From: Paenibacillus doosanensis
Lineage (GTDB): Bacteria; Bacillota; Bacilli; Paenibacillales; NBRC-103111
DNA: 64,000 bases
NCBI RefSeq assembly: GCF_025060755.1
Contig: NZ_JANYUY010000007.1
Coordinates: 62,001-126,000 of the forward strand
Direction: 5' to 3'
The translations under genes and the position numbers were made by a program. The first letter of the stretch is position 1; every line of letters begins with the position of its first letter. This document shows, in pieces, positions 9,241-18,000 of the stretch. Below the pieces are notes generated by a model. The model was not told the origin of the DNA, ran no database searches, and saw only the letters and a program-made list of their open reading frames with translations.

Positions 9241-10149
9241 ATGAAAAAAACGTTGTTTAGGCTTTCCTGCCTTTTGCTCTGGACAAGCCTGCTGGTTGCA
9301 AAGCCGCTCTCCTCCGCCGCGGTACCGGACAACCCGCCCATTCCGGCACAAGCTCTGGCGCCCGTTATGCAGGATGGCACAGTCACAACGCCGACCTTCC
9401 TGGACGCGGTCAACCAATTGATGAAGCAAATCGCAGGCCAGCAAGGCTTCGAGGCATGGAAGCAAGCCTCGTGGACCAGCTATCCGCTGGGGCCGGGGCA
9501 GCACGGCTGGATCGTTCTGCTCAAAGCAGGCGGCGCCGAAGTCGGCTACATGGTCATCTATGCCGATCCCGACAACCCGGACAAGTACAAGCTTGCCGAA
9601 TACGGCAGCGGCAGCGCTCCTCTCTTCAGCTTAAACACTCTGTACCAATCTTTGGTACAGCTCGAACTCATCGATACGTCCTACAGAGCCGAACGCTGGT
9701 ACGCCGATCCGTTTCATGCGGTATGGCTGGTTTCCGCCGGCGAACAAAACTATTACATCGATGCCAAGACCGGGCAGCCGCTCCTGTTAAGCTCCGTCCA
9801 GGAGCTTCAGGACGCTTCCCTTGCAGCCGCGCCCCCGCCCCGGATCGGGCCGGACCATACGGTCGCCGCCAGTCTGCAGACCGACGCTTTCGATCCGTAC
9901 GACCGGCTGCCGTGGGTGAAGGGCCAAGCTGTCTCCTTCAGCCGATTCGAGCTTCTTGCAACCGCTATCAAGGAGCAGCGCAAGCTGACCTTCGTCGCCG
10001 AGCTGTACGGCCGCACCGTAACGCTGCCGTTAGCCGTAACGGGCTACCACCGTTGGTCCGACGAGGAAGCGTTTCTGCTTCTCGACCAAGACGGGCCCAG
10101 AGCCGTTTCGTATGCCGCCGTTTCCGCGGCCGGCCGGCTATTCCCTTAG
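9241..10149 (+). CDS. Secreted protein of unknown function
   Basis: The 302-residue product begins with a typical Sec signal peptide (MKK, hydrophobic core to about residue 20, cleavage probably after SSA near 26). The mature part has an N-terminal region predicted to be mixed alpha/beta, with YYIDAKTGQPLLL near 174-186, the kind of strand seen in PepSY-like domains, followed by a Pro/Ala-rich stretch and a C-terminal block. I do not recognise the family. A weak CAGGTG site precedes the ATG. It ends in a strong terminator overlapping yqzE, so it is probably monocistronic. Confidence 0.7.
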   Translation: MKKTLFRLSCLLLWTSLLVAKPLSSAAVPDNPPIPAQALAPVMQDGTVTTPTFLDAVNQLMKQIAGQQGFEAWKQASWTSYPLGPGQHGWIVLLKAGGAEVGYMVIYADPDNPDKYKLAEYGSGSAPLFSLNTLYQSLVQLELIDTSYRAERWYADPFHAVWLVSAGEQNYYIDAKTGQPLLLSSVQELQDASLAAAPPPRIGPDHTVAASLQTDAFDPYDRLPWVKGQAVSFSRFELLATAIKEQRKLTFVAELYGRTVTLPLAVTGYHRWSDEEAFLLLDQDGPRAVSYAAVSAAGRLFP

Positions 10150-10174
10150 GTTTTTCTCCTCCTTCCCTATATAG

Positions 10175-10242
10175 AAAAGCTTCCCGTCCCTTCAGGCTCG
10201 AGCCTTTGCTCGCGCCGAGGAGAGAAGCTTTTCATTTTTTTT
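10175..10242 (+). terminator. Intrinsic terminator of the secreted-protein gene
   Basis: A 10-bp stem (10175-10184 with 10225-10234) closes a large loop that can itself fold. It is followed on the plus strand by a nine-T run. The T run and 3' arm are also the last codons (Lys-Lys-Lys-stop) of yqzE on the other strand. Confidence 0.8.
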
Positions 10243-10430
10243 TGCGCCAGCGAAGTCCTTCCATCCACATGCGCAAAGCTAGCGGGAGCATGCCGAACCA
10301 GCGGTACTGCCAATGCTCGCGATGCTCTCTTTGGCTTGCCCTCGTCTGTTTGCGGATTTCCTTCGGCGTTTCCATATATTCCACAAATCGCTCTGTCACA
10401 TATTTTACCAATTCATCCCCTTTGGCGATA
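10233..10430 (-). CDS. yqzE: YqzE family small protein, apparent AUC start
   Basis: Read leftwards, 10430-10233 encodes 65 residues: an N-terminal AKGDELVKYVTERFVEYMET, a charged middle, then QYRWFGMLPLALRMWMEGL and a Lys-rich end. The YRWFG(M/L)LP motif and length are those of YqzE, found near competence comG genes in Bacillus. An in-frame stop lies three codons upstream of the proposed start. Homologues as I remember them start M-A/K-x-D-E-L-V-K; the codon at that place is ATC, and GGAGGTGAG lies nine bases before it. The next candidate is TTG at 10412, six codons in, with AAAGGGG upstream. No ATG before Met19 is in frame. Confidence 0.75.
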
Positions 10431-10591
10431 TGCGCTCACCTCCAAACGGCTCATAGTAGCCATTGTTGCCAGATTCTGCCCGCTCCAAACCGCGCCGTTA
10501 AGCGGCGTCGAGGCCCGACTCCTTCCCCGTTAAGCGAAGCGGTCCGCGAGCTGGACATCGTTGTCAGCCGTTTTGACGCGCCAAATGCAAA

Positions 10592-10627
10592 TCACCCGGT
10601 ATCCTCAACGCTGAGGATACCGGGTGA
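10592..10627 (-). terminator. Perfect 16-bp hairpin downstream of argS
   Basis: tcacccggtatcctca at 10592-10607 pairs with 10612-10627 across a 4-base loop. It lies 15 bp past the argS stop. The T tract on the argS strand is short (TTTGCATTT), so termination is likely but not textbook. Confidence 0.65.
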
Positions 10628-10641
10628 CAAAAGGGCATACC

Positions 10642-12363
10642 TTACATTTTCTCAGGGGCTTCCAGACCGATCAGGCCGAGTCCGTTGCGCAGCGTAATCT
10701 GCACGCACTTCACCAGCGCGAGCCGCGCTTCGCGCAGCGCTTGATCGTCCACCAGAATCGGACATTCATGATAGAAGCGGTTGAAGGCTTGAGCCAAATC
10801 GACCAAGTAACGACTCACTACGGACGGCTCCAGCTTGTGCATCGCCTGCTCGACCCGCTCCGAGAACAGGTACAGCTGCTTCAGCAAGCCTTGTGAGGCC
10901 GCGTCCGGCAAGAGCGACGCATCCAATTGAGCGGCCTGCCGGGCGAATTCGATTCCGTCTCCTCCGTTCGCTTTACGCAGCACGCTGCAGGCGCGCGCAT
11001 GCGTATACTGCACGTAAGGACCCGTCTCTCCCTCAAAGTTGAGAGCCACGTCCCAGGAGAATACAATGTCCTTAATCCGGTTATTGCTCAAATCGTTGAA
11101 AATAATCGCGCCTACGCCGACTTGACGGGCGACCTCGTCTTTATTTTCCAGATTCGGATTTTTCTCTTCGATAATCGCTTTCGTCTTCTCGATCGCCTGC
11201 GTAAGCAGCTCCTCAAGACGAATCACGTTCCCTTTGCGCGTTGACAGCTTAGCCCCTTCGAGGCTCACTTTGCCGAACGGCACGTGAACGAGCTTGTCCG
11301 CCCAGTCGTAGCCCATCAGCTCGATCACTTTGAACCATTGCTGAAAGTGCAGGCTTTGCCCCGCATCCGTGACATAGACGCATTTGTCGAAGTCATACGT
11401 ATTTTTGCGGTAAATCGCCGCCGTAACATCCCGCGTATGGTACAGAGTGCCGCCATCCTTTTTGATCATCAAGGCCGGCGGCATATTGTAATCGTCCAGA
11501 CGCACGAGCAAGGCTCCGCCGTCTTCCTCCAGCAGGTTCTTCTGTTTCAGCTCGTCGACGACGGCCGCCATCTTGTCGTTGTAGAAGCTTTCGCCTGCAT
11601 ACGAATCGAAGCGAACGCCGAGCAGATCGTAAATTTTTTGAAATTCCTTCAAGCTGATTTCGACGAACCATTTCCATAGCCCGAGCGCTTCCTCGTCGCC
11701 TTGCTCCAGCTTGACGAACCAGGCGCGCGCCTCGTCCTCCAGCTCCGGCTTAACGTCCGCTTCGTCATGGAACTTCACGTACAGCCGCTGCAGCTCGTCA
11801 ATGCCTTCCGCTTCGACTGCGTCTTTGTCGCCCCATAGCTTGTAGGCGACGATCAGCTTGCCGAACTGGGTTCCCCAGTCTCCGAGATGGTTGATGCCGA
11901 TACAATTATATCCGAGAAATTCGTAAATTTTGTAGATTGCATTCCCGATCATCGTCGTCCGCAAATGCCCGATATGAAACGCTTTGGCAATGTTAGGCGA
12001 GGAGAAATCGAGCGCGATGTTGCGTCCCTGGCCGATGTTCTGCGAGCCGTAACGTTCCCGCTTCTCCAATACTTCGCCGATGACGCCGGAGGCGAAGCCC
12101 GCCGGGTCGAGAAACACGTTCAAATAACCGGACACCGCTTCCACCCGTTGGATGGCGGGATGCCCCTGCCAGTTCGCTTTGAGCTCCTCCGCGATGGCCT
12201 GCGGCGCTTTGCGCAGCTGCTTGCTCAGTTTGAAGCAAGGCATAGACAGATCGCCCATCTGCGGATTCGGCGGATATTCGATCAGCTCCGCGATCGACTC
12301 CGCAGTCACCCCTTCCAGCTGGGAAGCGAGCTGCGACGCCAATATATTCTTGTAATCCATCAT
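10642..12363 (-). CDS. argS: Arginyl-tRNA synthetase
   Basis: A 573-residue class I synthetase that charges tRNA-Arg. It has the HIGH motif at residues 130-133 in SSPNIAKAFHIGHLR, a KMSKS-equivalent STRKGN, and a C-terminal DALR anticodon-binding domain ending in ITLRNGLGLIGLEAPEKM. The ATG at 12363 has AAAGGGG six bases upstream; a further in-frame extension to 12387 lacks one. The upstream leader has two small hairpins but no T-box consensus that I can find. Transcribed leftwards, downstream of the chemoreceptor gene. Confidence 0.96.
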   Translation of the reverse strand: MMDYKNILASQLASQLEGVTAESIAELIEYPPNPQMGDLSMPCFKLSKQLRKAPQAIAEELKANWQGHPAIQRVEAVSGYLNVFLDPAGFASGVIGEVLEKRERYGSQNIGQGRNIALDFSSPNIAKAFHIGHLRTTMIGNAIYKIYEFLGYNCIGINHLGDWGTQFGKLIVAYKLWGDKDAVEAEGIDELQRLYVKFHDEADVKPELEDEARAWFVKLEQGDEEALGLWKWFVEISLKEFQKIYDLLGVRFDSYAGESFYNDKMAAVVDELKQKNLLEEDGGALLVRLDDYNMPPALMIKKDGGTLYHTRDVTAAIYRKNTYDFDKCVYVTDAGQSLHFQQWFKVIELMGYDWADKLVHVPFGKVSLEGAKLSTRKGNVIRLEELLTQAIEKTKAIIEEKNPNLENKDEVARQVGVGAIIFNDLSNNRIKDIVFSWDVALNFEGETGPYVQYTHARACSVLRKANGGDGIEFARQAAQLDASLLPDAASQGLLKQLYLFSERVEQAMHKLEPSVVSRYLVDLAQAFNRFYHECPILVDDQALREARLALVKCVQITLRNGLGLIGLEAPEKM

Positions 12364-12401
12364 GATTAACCCCTTTCGAATCTTCAAGCCTTACATAATG
12401 A

Positions 12402-12516
12402 GAAAAGCTCCTATCCGGAGCTTTTCCACGGAGCATGACCCTGCCGTTGAATGCAGCATCCCATGCCGTTCAGAAATGATCTGCACCGCTCGACAAAGCA
12501 CCCCAAAAGGGGTGCT
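12402..12516 (-). terminator. Two hairpins between the chemoreceptor gene and argS
   Basis: Stem 1: 12497-12504 with 12509-12516, loop aaaa, followed leftwards by TTTG; probably the chemoreceptor terminator. Stem 2: 12402-12411 with 12417-12426, loop 5, followed leftwards by TCATTATG, in the argS leader about 40 bp before the start. Stem 2 lacks a T run and may be a leader structure instead. Confidence 0.5.
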
Positions 12517-12610
12517 CGTCATACCAAAATCATAGTCTGCCATCATTTACATATGTAGCTATTATATCGGTCCGTAAAAAACGAGTCAAGTTCCCGGTCC
12601 GGCCATTCGC

Positions 12611-14308
12611 TTACGAAATCCGGAACCTCCGCACCAGCGAATCCAGCTCCCGGCACAACGTCTCGATCGAATGCACCGATTGCGTAATCTGTTTCATCGA
12701 ATCCAGCTGAACGACGGATAAATCGGCCGCCTGGGCGGATTGCTTGGACGAATTTTTGGCGATGGACGCCGTCTCCAGCACCGATGCGGACACTTCCTCG
12801 GAGCCGGCCGAAATTTGCTCGGAAATGGCGGATATTTCCGTAATCTGCTCGTTGGTATGCTGGGCTTTCTCCACGATGCTGTGGAACCCTCCCGCCAGTT
12901 GATTGACGTACATCTTGCCGGTCTGCATCTCCCGGATTTCACGCTCCATGGCCTCGACCATATGGGATACCTTGCCCTGAACCGCTTCGATCAACTCGGC
13001 GATATGCTCCGAGGATTGCTTCGATTGCTCCGCGAGCTTGCGGATTTCTCCCGCTACGACGGCGAAGCCTTTGCCTTCTTCTCCTGCCCGCGACGCTTCG
13101 ATCGAAGCGTTGAGCGCAAGCAGATTGGTCCGGGCGGAAATATCGCCCATCACTTTTACGATCTCGCCGATTTCCTCCGAATGCGCCGATAGCCCCCGCA
13201 CCGCTTCGGACGACACTTCCACCGACTGGTGAATCGAATCCATCTGCAGCAGCACTTTATCGAGCGTTTCGCTTCCGAGCTCGGCGGCCTTCAGCGTATC
13301 GTACATCATCTCCGCCATGGCCATCGACGCATCGGCGATTTCGCCCATCCCTTCCGAGATCTCCTCCATCGCCCGAGCGCTTTCCTCCGTGCCTTTCTCC
13401 TGCGTGGCGGCTCCGGTCGCAATTTCCTGCATCGCGGTATTCATCGAGTAAATTGAAGTGACAGTGCGATCGGCATCGCCGGCGAGCTGGCGCGTCGTCT
13501 TGTTGACCTCGAGGGATGTCTCCTCGATCGTGACGATCATCGTCTTGAGCTGCTGGTTCATCTGGTTGACGGATTGAACGAGACTGCCGATTTCATCCTT
13601 GCTTCTCGTTTGGATCGGCTCTCCGGTCAAATCCCCTTCGGCGATCCGCTTCACTCTCTCGCTGATCGCTTCGATCGGCTTGATCATCCGGCTGATCAGC
13701 AGGAATGCGACGAACGCCGCTGCGATCGGGAAAATCCCGCCGGTTTGCAGCGTGAACTGCAGCATATTCCATGTCCGGTTTTTCAAGATTGAAGCGTCGA
13801 AATCAATCGCCATCATCGCCACGATCTCCTTGGACGAATCATGGTCGGCGAAGATCGGCGCATAGCCGGTTTTCCGGTCCCCGTCGCCAAACGTATACAC
13901 GGACGAAGCCGCCGGATGCTTCATATTCACCATCATATCGATCGCTTCGCGGTCTATATAAAATTTGTCGCCCGCCTTGAAGCCTTCCTGCTGCAGGTTT
14001 TTGTCGGGTACAAGCAGCACTCCGCTCAAGCTCATAATTGAAGCGTTCTTAAAAATCGGTTTGTGATCGACAATCCAATTCACTTTATCCTGCAGCGCCT
14101 TCGAGGCTTGGCCGCTTGCCAATTCCTTGATTTCGGCGGTTGTCAGCAGGCCCGAGGTAATGCTTGCGCAGCCGATCAGCTCATCTCCCGCGGCCTGGTC
14201 GATCTGCTTGTAATTGACATAGTAGCCGATGGCCAAAAGAGACAATACGCTGGTTACAACCGCAATGACGACCAGCCAAGTTACCTTTCCTACGATACCT
14301 AATTTCAC
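12611..14308 (-). CDS. Methyl-accepting chemotaxis protein
   Basis: A 565-residue transmembrane chemoreceptor. The GTG at 14308 has GAGGGG six bases upstream and gives [12 protein letters not shown] followed by a membrane helix (about 8-30). A sensor region of about 150 residues follows (cache-like: [30 protein letters not shown]), then a second helix, a HAMP domain, and a long coiled-coil signalling domain with the hairpin tip [20 protein letters not shown] that contacts CheA/CheW. The ligand cannot be told. Predicted promoter TTGACA-17-TACATT at 14454-14426. A CRP/FNR-like palindrome lies about 33 bp inside the transcribed leader. Confidence 0.93.
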   Translation of the reverse strand: MKLGIVGKVTWLVVIAVVTSVLSLLAIGYYVNYKQIDQAAGDELIGCASITSGLLTTAEIKELASGQASKALQDKVNWIVDHKPIFKNASIMSLSGVLLVPDKNLQQEGFKAGDKFYIDREAIDMMVNMKHPAASSVYTFGDGDRKTGYAPIFADHDSSKEIVAMMAIDFDASILKNRTWNMLQFTLQTGGIFPIAAAFVAFLLISRMIKPIEAISERVKRIAEGDLTGEPIQTRSKDEIGSLVQSVNQMNQQLKTMIVTIEETSLEVNKTTRQLAGDADRTVTSIYSMNTAMQEIATGAATQEKGTEESARAMEEISEGMGEIADASMAMAEMMYDTLKAAELGSETLDKVLLQMDSIHQSVEVSSEAVRGLSAHSEEIGEIVKVMGDISARTNLLALNASIEASRAGEEGKGFAVVAGEIRKLAEQSKQSSEHIAELIEAVQGKVSHMVEAMEREIREMQTGKMYVNQLAGGFHSIVEKAQHTNEQITEISAISEQISAGSEEVSASVLETASIAKNSSKQSAQAADLSVVQLDSMKQITQSVHSIETLCRELDSLVRRFRIS

Positions 14309-14378
14309 AGATGTCCCCTCTTTTCCTTTTGCCAAGATATGGTGTGATTTCATAGTATAACTAACGTATACGGCTCAC

Positions 14379-14394
14379 TGTGATTTTTGTCACA
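14379..14394. promoter_or_regulatory. Exact CRP/FNR-type palindrome TGTGA-N6-TCACA
   Basis: tgtgatttttgtcaca is a perfect match to the CRP/FNR consensus and sits between the divergent chemoreceptor and lipoprotein genes. It is about 33 bp downstream of the predicted chemoreceptor start of transcription and about 92 bp upstream of the predicted lipoprotein one. Further TGTGAT half-sites occur at 14343 and 14400. Which regulator binds, if any, is unknown. Confidence 0.5.
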
Positions 14395-14425
14395 CCTCAT
14401 GTGATTTCCATAACCTTCCCACCAA

Positions 14426-14472
14426 AATGTAAATAGTTTGTTACTCTTTGTCAACGCATAAGCTGATATAAT
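14426..14472. promoter_or_regulatory. Divergent sigma-A-like promoters
   Basis: Minus strand: TTGACA (plus 14449-14454), 17-bp spacer, TACATT (14426-14431), for the chemoreceptor gene. Plus strand: TATAAT at 14467-14472 for the lipoprotein gene, with no good -35. No sigma-D motility promoter pattern is seen ahead of the chemoreceptor. Confidence 0.55.
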
Positions 14473-14507
14473 CATGTTAAATAAGCAAGAAAGCAGGCGA
14501 TCCTATT

Positions 14508-15806
14508 TTGCCGATCACATCCCGGATGCCGCTGGTGCTGTTCTTACTGATCGCTCTGGCCTGCAGCGGCTGCTCCTTCACCAAGGACCCCCAGTCCTAC
14601 ATGCGCATGCCGAAGCTGCCCGACGATAAGGAGAACTTGAAGCAGGTGATTCAGCAAGCGATGCCGGCGGGAGCTTCCTTCATTCATCCCAAAAACTCAA
14701 GCGATCCCGGCTCCATATATTTGAAGGATCTCGATAAGGACGGGGTTCCGGAAGCCATCGTCTTCTACCAGACCCCGGACAAAGACGTGCGGGTCAAAGG
14801 CATGCTATGGCAAAAAAGCGGCGACAGCTGGAAGCTGCTGAGCGAGATGGAAGGCGAAGGCTACGAGCTCGATACGCTGCTCTTCGAGGACGTAACGGGC
14901 GACGGAGTCGACGATATTTTGGTCGGTTATTCCGGCGGAGCCCGCATCAATAAAGGTCTGGTCGTCTATCATTTGGTCGATCGGAAGCTGACGATCCTGT
15001 ACCAGGCTCCTTATACGGAGCTGGTCGTCGACGATCTGAACCAGGATAATAAGAAAGATATTTCGATTCTGACGCTGGAGCGCAACGTATCGGCCAAGAT
15101 GTCGACGCTGCAGTACGATCACGGCTTTCAGCCTGTCGGCTCGATTGCTCTGGACCCTTACGTGAACGGGTATTCCAGCGTCACCGCCGGTTTTGTCGCA
15201 GAGAACAAGCGCGGTCTTCTGCTCGACGCCGGGGTCGGGGCGCATTCGTCGACGACTCAGCTCGTTTATTTCGATAACGGGCAGCTTGTCAAAGCGTTTC
15301 CGGACGACAAGCTGCCGCTCAGCCCCCGTTCGGCCAAGAGCGGCGACTACAACCATGACGGCATTATGGAAATTCCGATCGATGTCGCCCCGCAAGGGTC
15401 GGAAAATGCCGCTTATGCGGTAACTCCCTGGATTACGCAATATTATCGCTGGGACGGACGGCAAGGGCTCGGCGACACGCCGCTGTACGAACGCTACTAC
15501 GATTATGAGAACAGCTTCTATTTGGATATCCCGAGCGAGTGGAGGGATCGGTTTAGCGTGCAGCGTTCGGCGGACGGAACCCGGATCGCATTCGTCTCCT
15601 CGGTTACGGGAGAAACGTTGGCGGATTGGAAGACGATGCCGGCCGATAGCTGGGACGCCTCCGATCCCGAGTGGAAAGAGATCGGGCGGACGGACAAGAC
15701 GGTTACTGCGCTTCGCCTGACGGAGAACAGCAAGCCGCTGCTTGGCAGCTTCCATCCGGTGCTGGATCTTGAAAGACAGGAGTTGTCCGATCATGTCAAT
15801 GAATAA
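14508..15806 (+). CDS. Lipoprotein with FG-GAP/VCBS-like calcium-type repeats
   Basis: The 432-residue product starts at a TTG, with a short basic end, a hydrophobic core and a lipoprotein-like SGCS near residue 22. Four Asp/Asn/Gly-rich loops resemble FG-GAP/EF-hand-like propeller repeats: DLDKDGVPEA, DVTGDGVDDI, DLNQDNKKDI and YNHDGIMEI. These usually bind calcium in extracellular propellers. Its stop overlaps the response-regulator start by 14 bp, so the three genes form one operon, and the lipoprotein may report an envelope signal to the kinase. The start is uncertain: the site upstream is weak, and ATG 14526 is the alternative. Confidence 0.75.
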   Translation: MPITSRMPLVLFLLIALACSGCSFTKDPQSYMRMPKLPDDKENLKQVIQQAMPAGASFIHPKNSSDPGSIYLKDLDKDGVPEAIVFYQTPDKDVRVKGMLWQKSGDSWKLLSEMEGEGYELDTLLFEDVTGDGVDDILVGYSGGARINKGLVVYHLVDRKLTILYQAPYTELVVDDLNQDNKKDISILTLERNVSAKMSTLQYDHGFQPVGSIALDPYVNGYSSVTAGFVAENKRGLLLDAGVGAHSSTTQLVYFDNGQLVKAFPDDKLPLSPRSAKSGDYNHDGIMEIPIDVAPQGSENAAYAVTPWITQYYRWDGRQGLGDTPLYERYYDYENSFYLDIPSEWRDRFSVQRSADGTRIAFVSSVTGETLADWKTMPADSWDASDPEWKEIGRTDKTVTALRLTENSKPLLGSFHPVLDLERQELSDHVNE

Positions 15807-16500
15807 GGTACTGATTCTGGAGGATGAAGAATCCATCCGCAGCTTTATCGTTGTCAATTTGAAAAGAGAAGGATTCCATATTATAGAAGCGTCCGACGGG
15901 CATGAGGCGCTTCAGCGGTTTCGCGAGCATCCCGACATCGCAGTGGCTCTACTGGACGTGATGGTTCCCGGACCCGACGGGTTCGAGGTATGCCGGCAAA
16001 TCAGGGAAGAGAGCGAACGGATCGGCATTATTTTCTTGACGGCCAAAGTGCAGGAGCAGGACAAAATTTTCGGTCTCTCCCTCGGCGCCGACGACTATAT
16101 CAGCAAGCCGTTCAGCCCCGGAGAACTGATGGCCCGCGTCCACTCCCTGCTGCGCCGGGTTCATCTCCAAGCTCCCTTCCTTCAGCATGACCCCGTCTCT
16201 CGATCCGGCCCGTTCGAACTTCATACCGAGCTGCGCGAGTTCAAAAAACACGGCAGCCCCATCGATGTGACGCCGACCGAGCTCGCTCTGCTGCAAATGT
16301 TCATGGAGCATCCGGGCATCCCTTTAAGCCGGGACAAGCTGCTGGATGAAGTATGGGGAGAGCATTACGTCGGCGATCCCAAGATGGTCGACGTGAACAT
16401 ACGCCGGGTCCGGCAAAAAATCGAGGAAGATCCGTCCAGGCCGCTTTATATCGAAACCGTGTGGGGCTACGGCTATAAATGGAAGGACCCGAATAAATGA
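15793..16500 (+). CDS. OmpR/PhoB-family response regulator
   Basis: A 235-residue two-component regulator: receiver domain with acidic pocket (Glu10, Asp11, Glu12) and phospho-acceptor Asp55 in ALLDVMVPGPDGFEV, conserved Lys near 105 in YISKPFSPGEL, then a winged-helix DNA-binding domain ending in YIETVWGYGYKWK. Start: ATG 15793, with AGGAG ten bases upstream inside the preceding gene; ATG 15799 is possible. It overlaps the kinase gene by 4 bp (ATGA). Targets are not visible here. Confidence 0.93.
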   Translation: MSMNKVLILEDEESIRSFIVVNLKREGFHIIEASDGHEALQRFREHPDIAVALLDVMVPGPDGFEVCRQIREESERIGIIFLTAKVQEQDKIFGLSLGADDYISKPFSPGELMARVHSLLRRVHLQAPFLQHDPVSRSGPFELHTELREFKKHGSPIDVTPTELALLQMFMEHPGIPLSRDKLLDEVWGEHYVGDPKMVDVNIRRVRQKIEEDPSRPLYIETVWGYGYKWKDPNK

Positions 16501-17900
16501 TGCGCACAGGAATCAAACGGCTGGTCGTCTCCCACTACGTCCTAGTCGTGCTGCTGACGCTGATTTTGGTCGAAAGCGTGTTTATTTATTCCGTCCGCAC
16601 GTTTTACTACAACAGCATCTTCAACAGTCTCAGCAACCACGCTCAGGTGTCCGCTTCGTTCTACAACAAGTTCCATAATAATTTGAACGTGCTGACTTTC
16701 GAAAGCCAGCTGCCGGAGGTTACGGAAGCGTTCGCCCATGACAACGCGGAGCTGCAGGTCATTAACAATCAGGGTACGGTGCTGGCCAGCACCAGCGGCT
16801 TTGCGGTCCGCGAGCAAATCGCCACTAAGGACGTGAAGCTAGCGGCGCATGGAGAGACGGGAAGCTGGATCGGCAGCAACGCCGTCACCCGCGAACGGGT
16901 CATGGCGGTGTCCACGCCGCTGGAATGGAACGGCCAGCCGATTGCCGTGCTTCGTTATGTAACGTCGCTTGAAGAAGTCGACCGCTTCATTCGCAGCGTG
17001 GCCGGAATCGCGGTGCTGATCGGGTTCATCATTTTGTCGGCGGTCTCCTTAATCAGCCTTGCGCTGGCCAATTCTATCGTCAAGCCGATCAACCGGATTA
17101 CCGCCGCTTCCGCGCTGATGGCCAAAGGGCGCCTTGACACCCGCGTCGACGAATCGTACCGGTACGAGCTCGGGGAGCTGGCTCGGACCTTGAACTTCAT
17201 GGCGCAGGAAATCGTCAAGAGCGATAAGCTGAAAAACGATTTCATCTCTTCGATTTCCCACGAGCTGAGAACCCCGTTAACCAGCATTAAAGGCTGGAGC
17301 GAAACGATCTTGATCGGGGATATGCAGGACGCGGAAGAGACCAAGACAGGTCTGAAGGTCATATCCAAGGAAACCGATCGGCTGGTAGGGCTCGTCGAGG
17401 AATTGCTCGATTTTTCCCGGCTGGAGCAAAAACAGCTTGCCCTTGACATCCAGACCTTCGATATCCGCGAGCTGCTAAGCGAAGTCGTGCTGCAGCTTGC
17501 GTCCAAAGCCCGGGAAAAGCAGGTGACCTTCGACTTCGCATGCTCCGGCTCCAATGCCGGGGCGGTCCCCGGAGATGAGAACCGGCTGAAGCAGGTCTTT
17601 CTCAACATTGCCGATAACGCCGTCAAATTCGCCTATCCGGAAACGGTCATCGAGATCAGAGTCGCGGAAGAGGATGGAGATTGCGTCATTTTTATTCATG
17701 ATGAAGGGGTCGCCATACCGGAGGAGCATCTCGCAAGAGTGACGGAGAAGTTTTATCAAGTGAACCCTCAAGGCGAAGGCACCGGCCTCGGGCTCGCCAT
17801 CTGCAAGGAAATCGTCGAGCTTCACGGCGGCGCGCTCGCGTTGGAGAGCTCAGAGCAGCGGGGAACGTCCGTCTCCGTTCGACTGCCTTTTCGCAACTAG
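16497..17900 (+). CDS. Sensor histidine kinase
   Basis: A 467-residue membrane kinase paired with the preceding regulator. TM1 is at about 10-32, an extracytoplasmic sensor region of about 130 residues follows, TM2 is at about 168-190, HAMP at about 191-243, and HisKA has His255 in FISSISHELRTPL. The HATPase domain carries the N box (NIADNAVKFAYP), an atypical G1 box (DEGVAIPEE, where DxGxGI is usual) and a G2 box (GEGTGLGLAICKEI). The G1 Gly-to-Val change is modest. It probably senses an envelope condition, perhaps through the lipoprotein encoded first in the operon. Confidence 0.93.
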   Translation: MMRTGIKRLVVSHYVLVVLLTLILVESVFIYSVRTFYYNSIFNSLSNHAQVSASFYNKFHNNLNVLTFESQLPEVTEAFAHDNAELQVINNQGTVLASTSGFAVREQIATKDVKLAAHGETGSWIGSNAVTRERVMAVSTPLEWNGQPIAVLRYVTSLEEVDRFIRSVAGIAVLIGFIILSAVSLISLALANSIVKPINRITAASALMAKGRLDTRVDESYRYELGELARTLNFMAQEIVKSDKLKNDFISSISHELRTPLTSIKGWSETILIGDMQDAEETKTGLKVISKETDRLVGLVEELLDFSRLEQKQLALDIQTFDIRELLSEVVLQLASKAREKQVTFDFACSGSNAGAVPGDENRLKQVFLNIADNAVKFAYPETVIEIRVAEEDGDCVIFIHDEGVAIPEEHLARVTEKFYQVNPQGEGTGLGLAICKEIVELHGGALALESSEQRGTSVSVRLPFRN

Positions 17901-17931
17901 GCCACAGGAACGCTTTAACCGCAACGAAAAT

Positions 17932-17964
17932 AGCCGCCCTCCGCAAGCTCTGCAGGGGGCGGCT
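17932..17964 (+). terminator. GC-rich hairpin after the two-component operon
   Basis: agccgccc at 17932-17939 pairs with 17957-17964, with further pairing inside. The following plus-strand sequence is only weakly T-rich (GCTTGTTAT). It lies between the kinase gene and the convergent GNAT gene. Confidence 0.6.
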
Positions 17965-18000
17965 GCTTGTTATCGCCGTCCATAAAAAACAATAAGTGCA

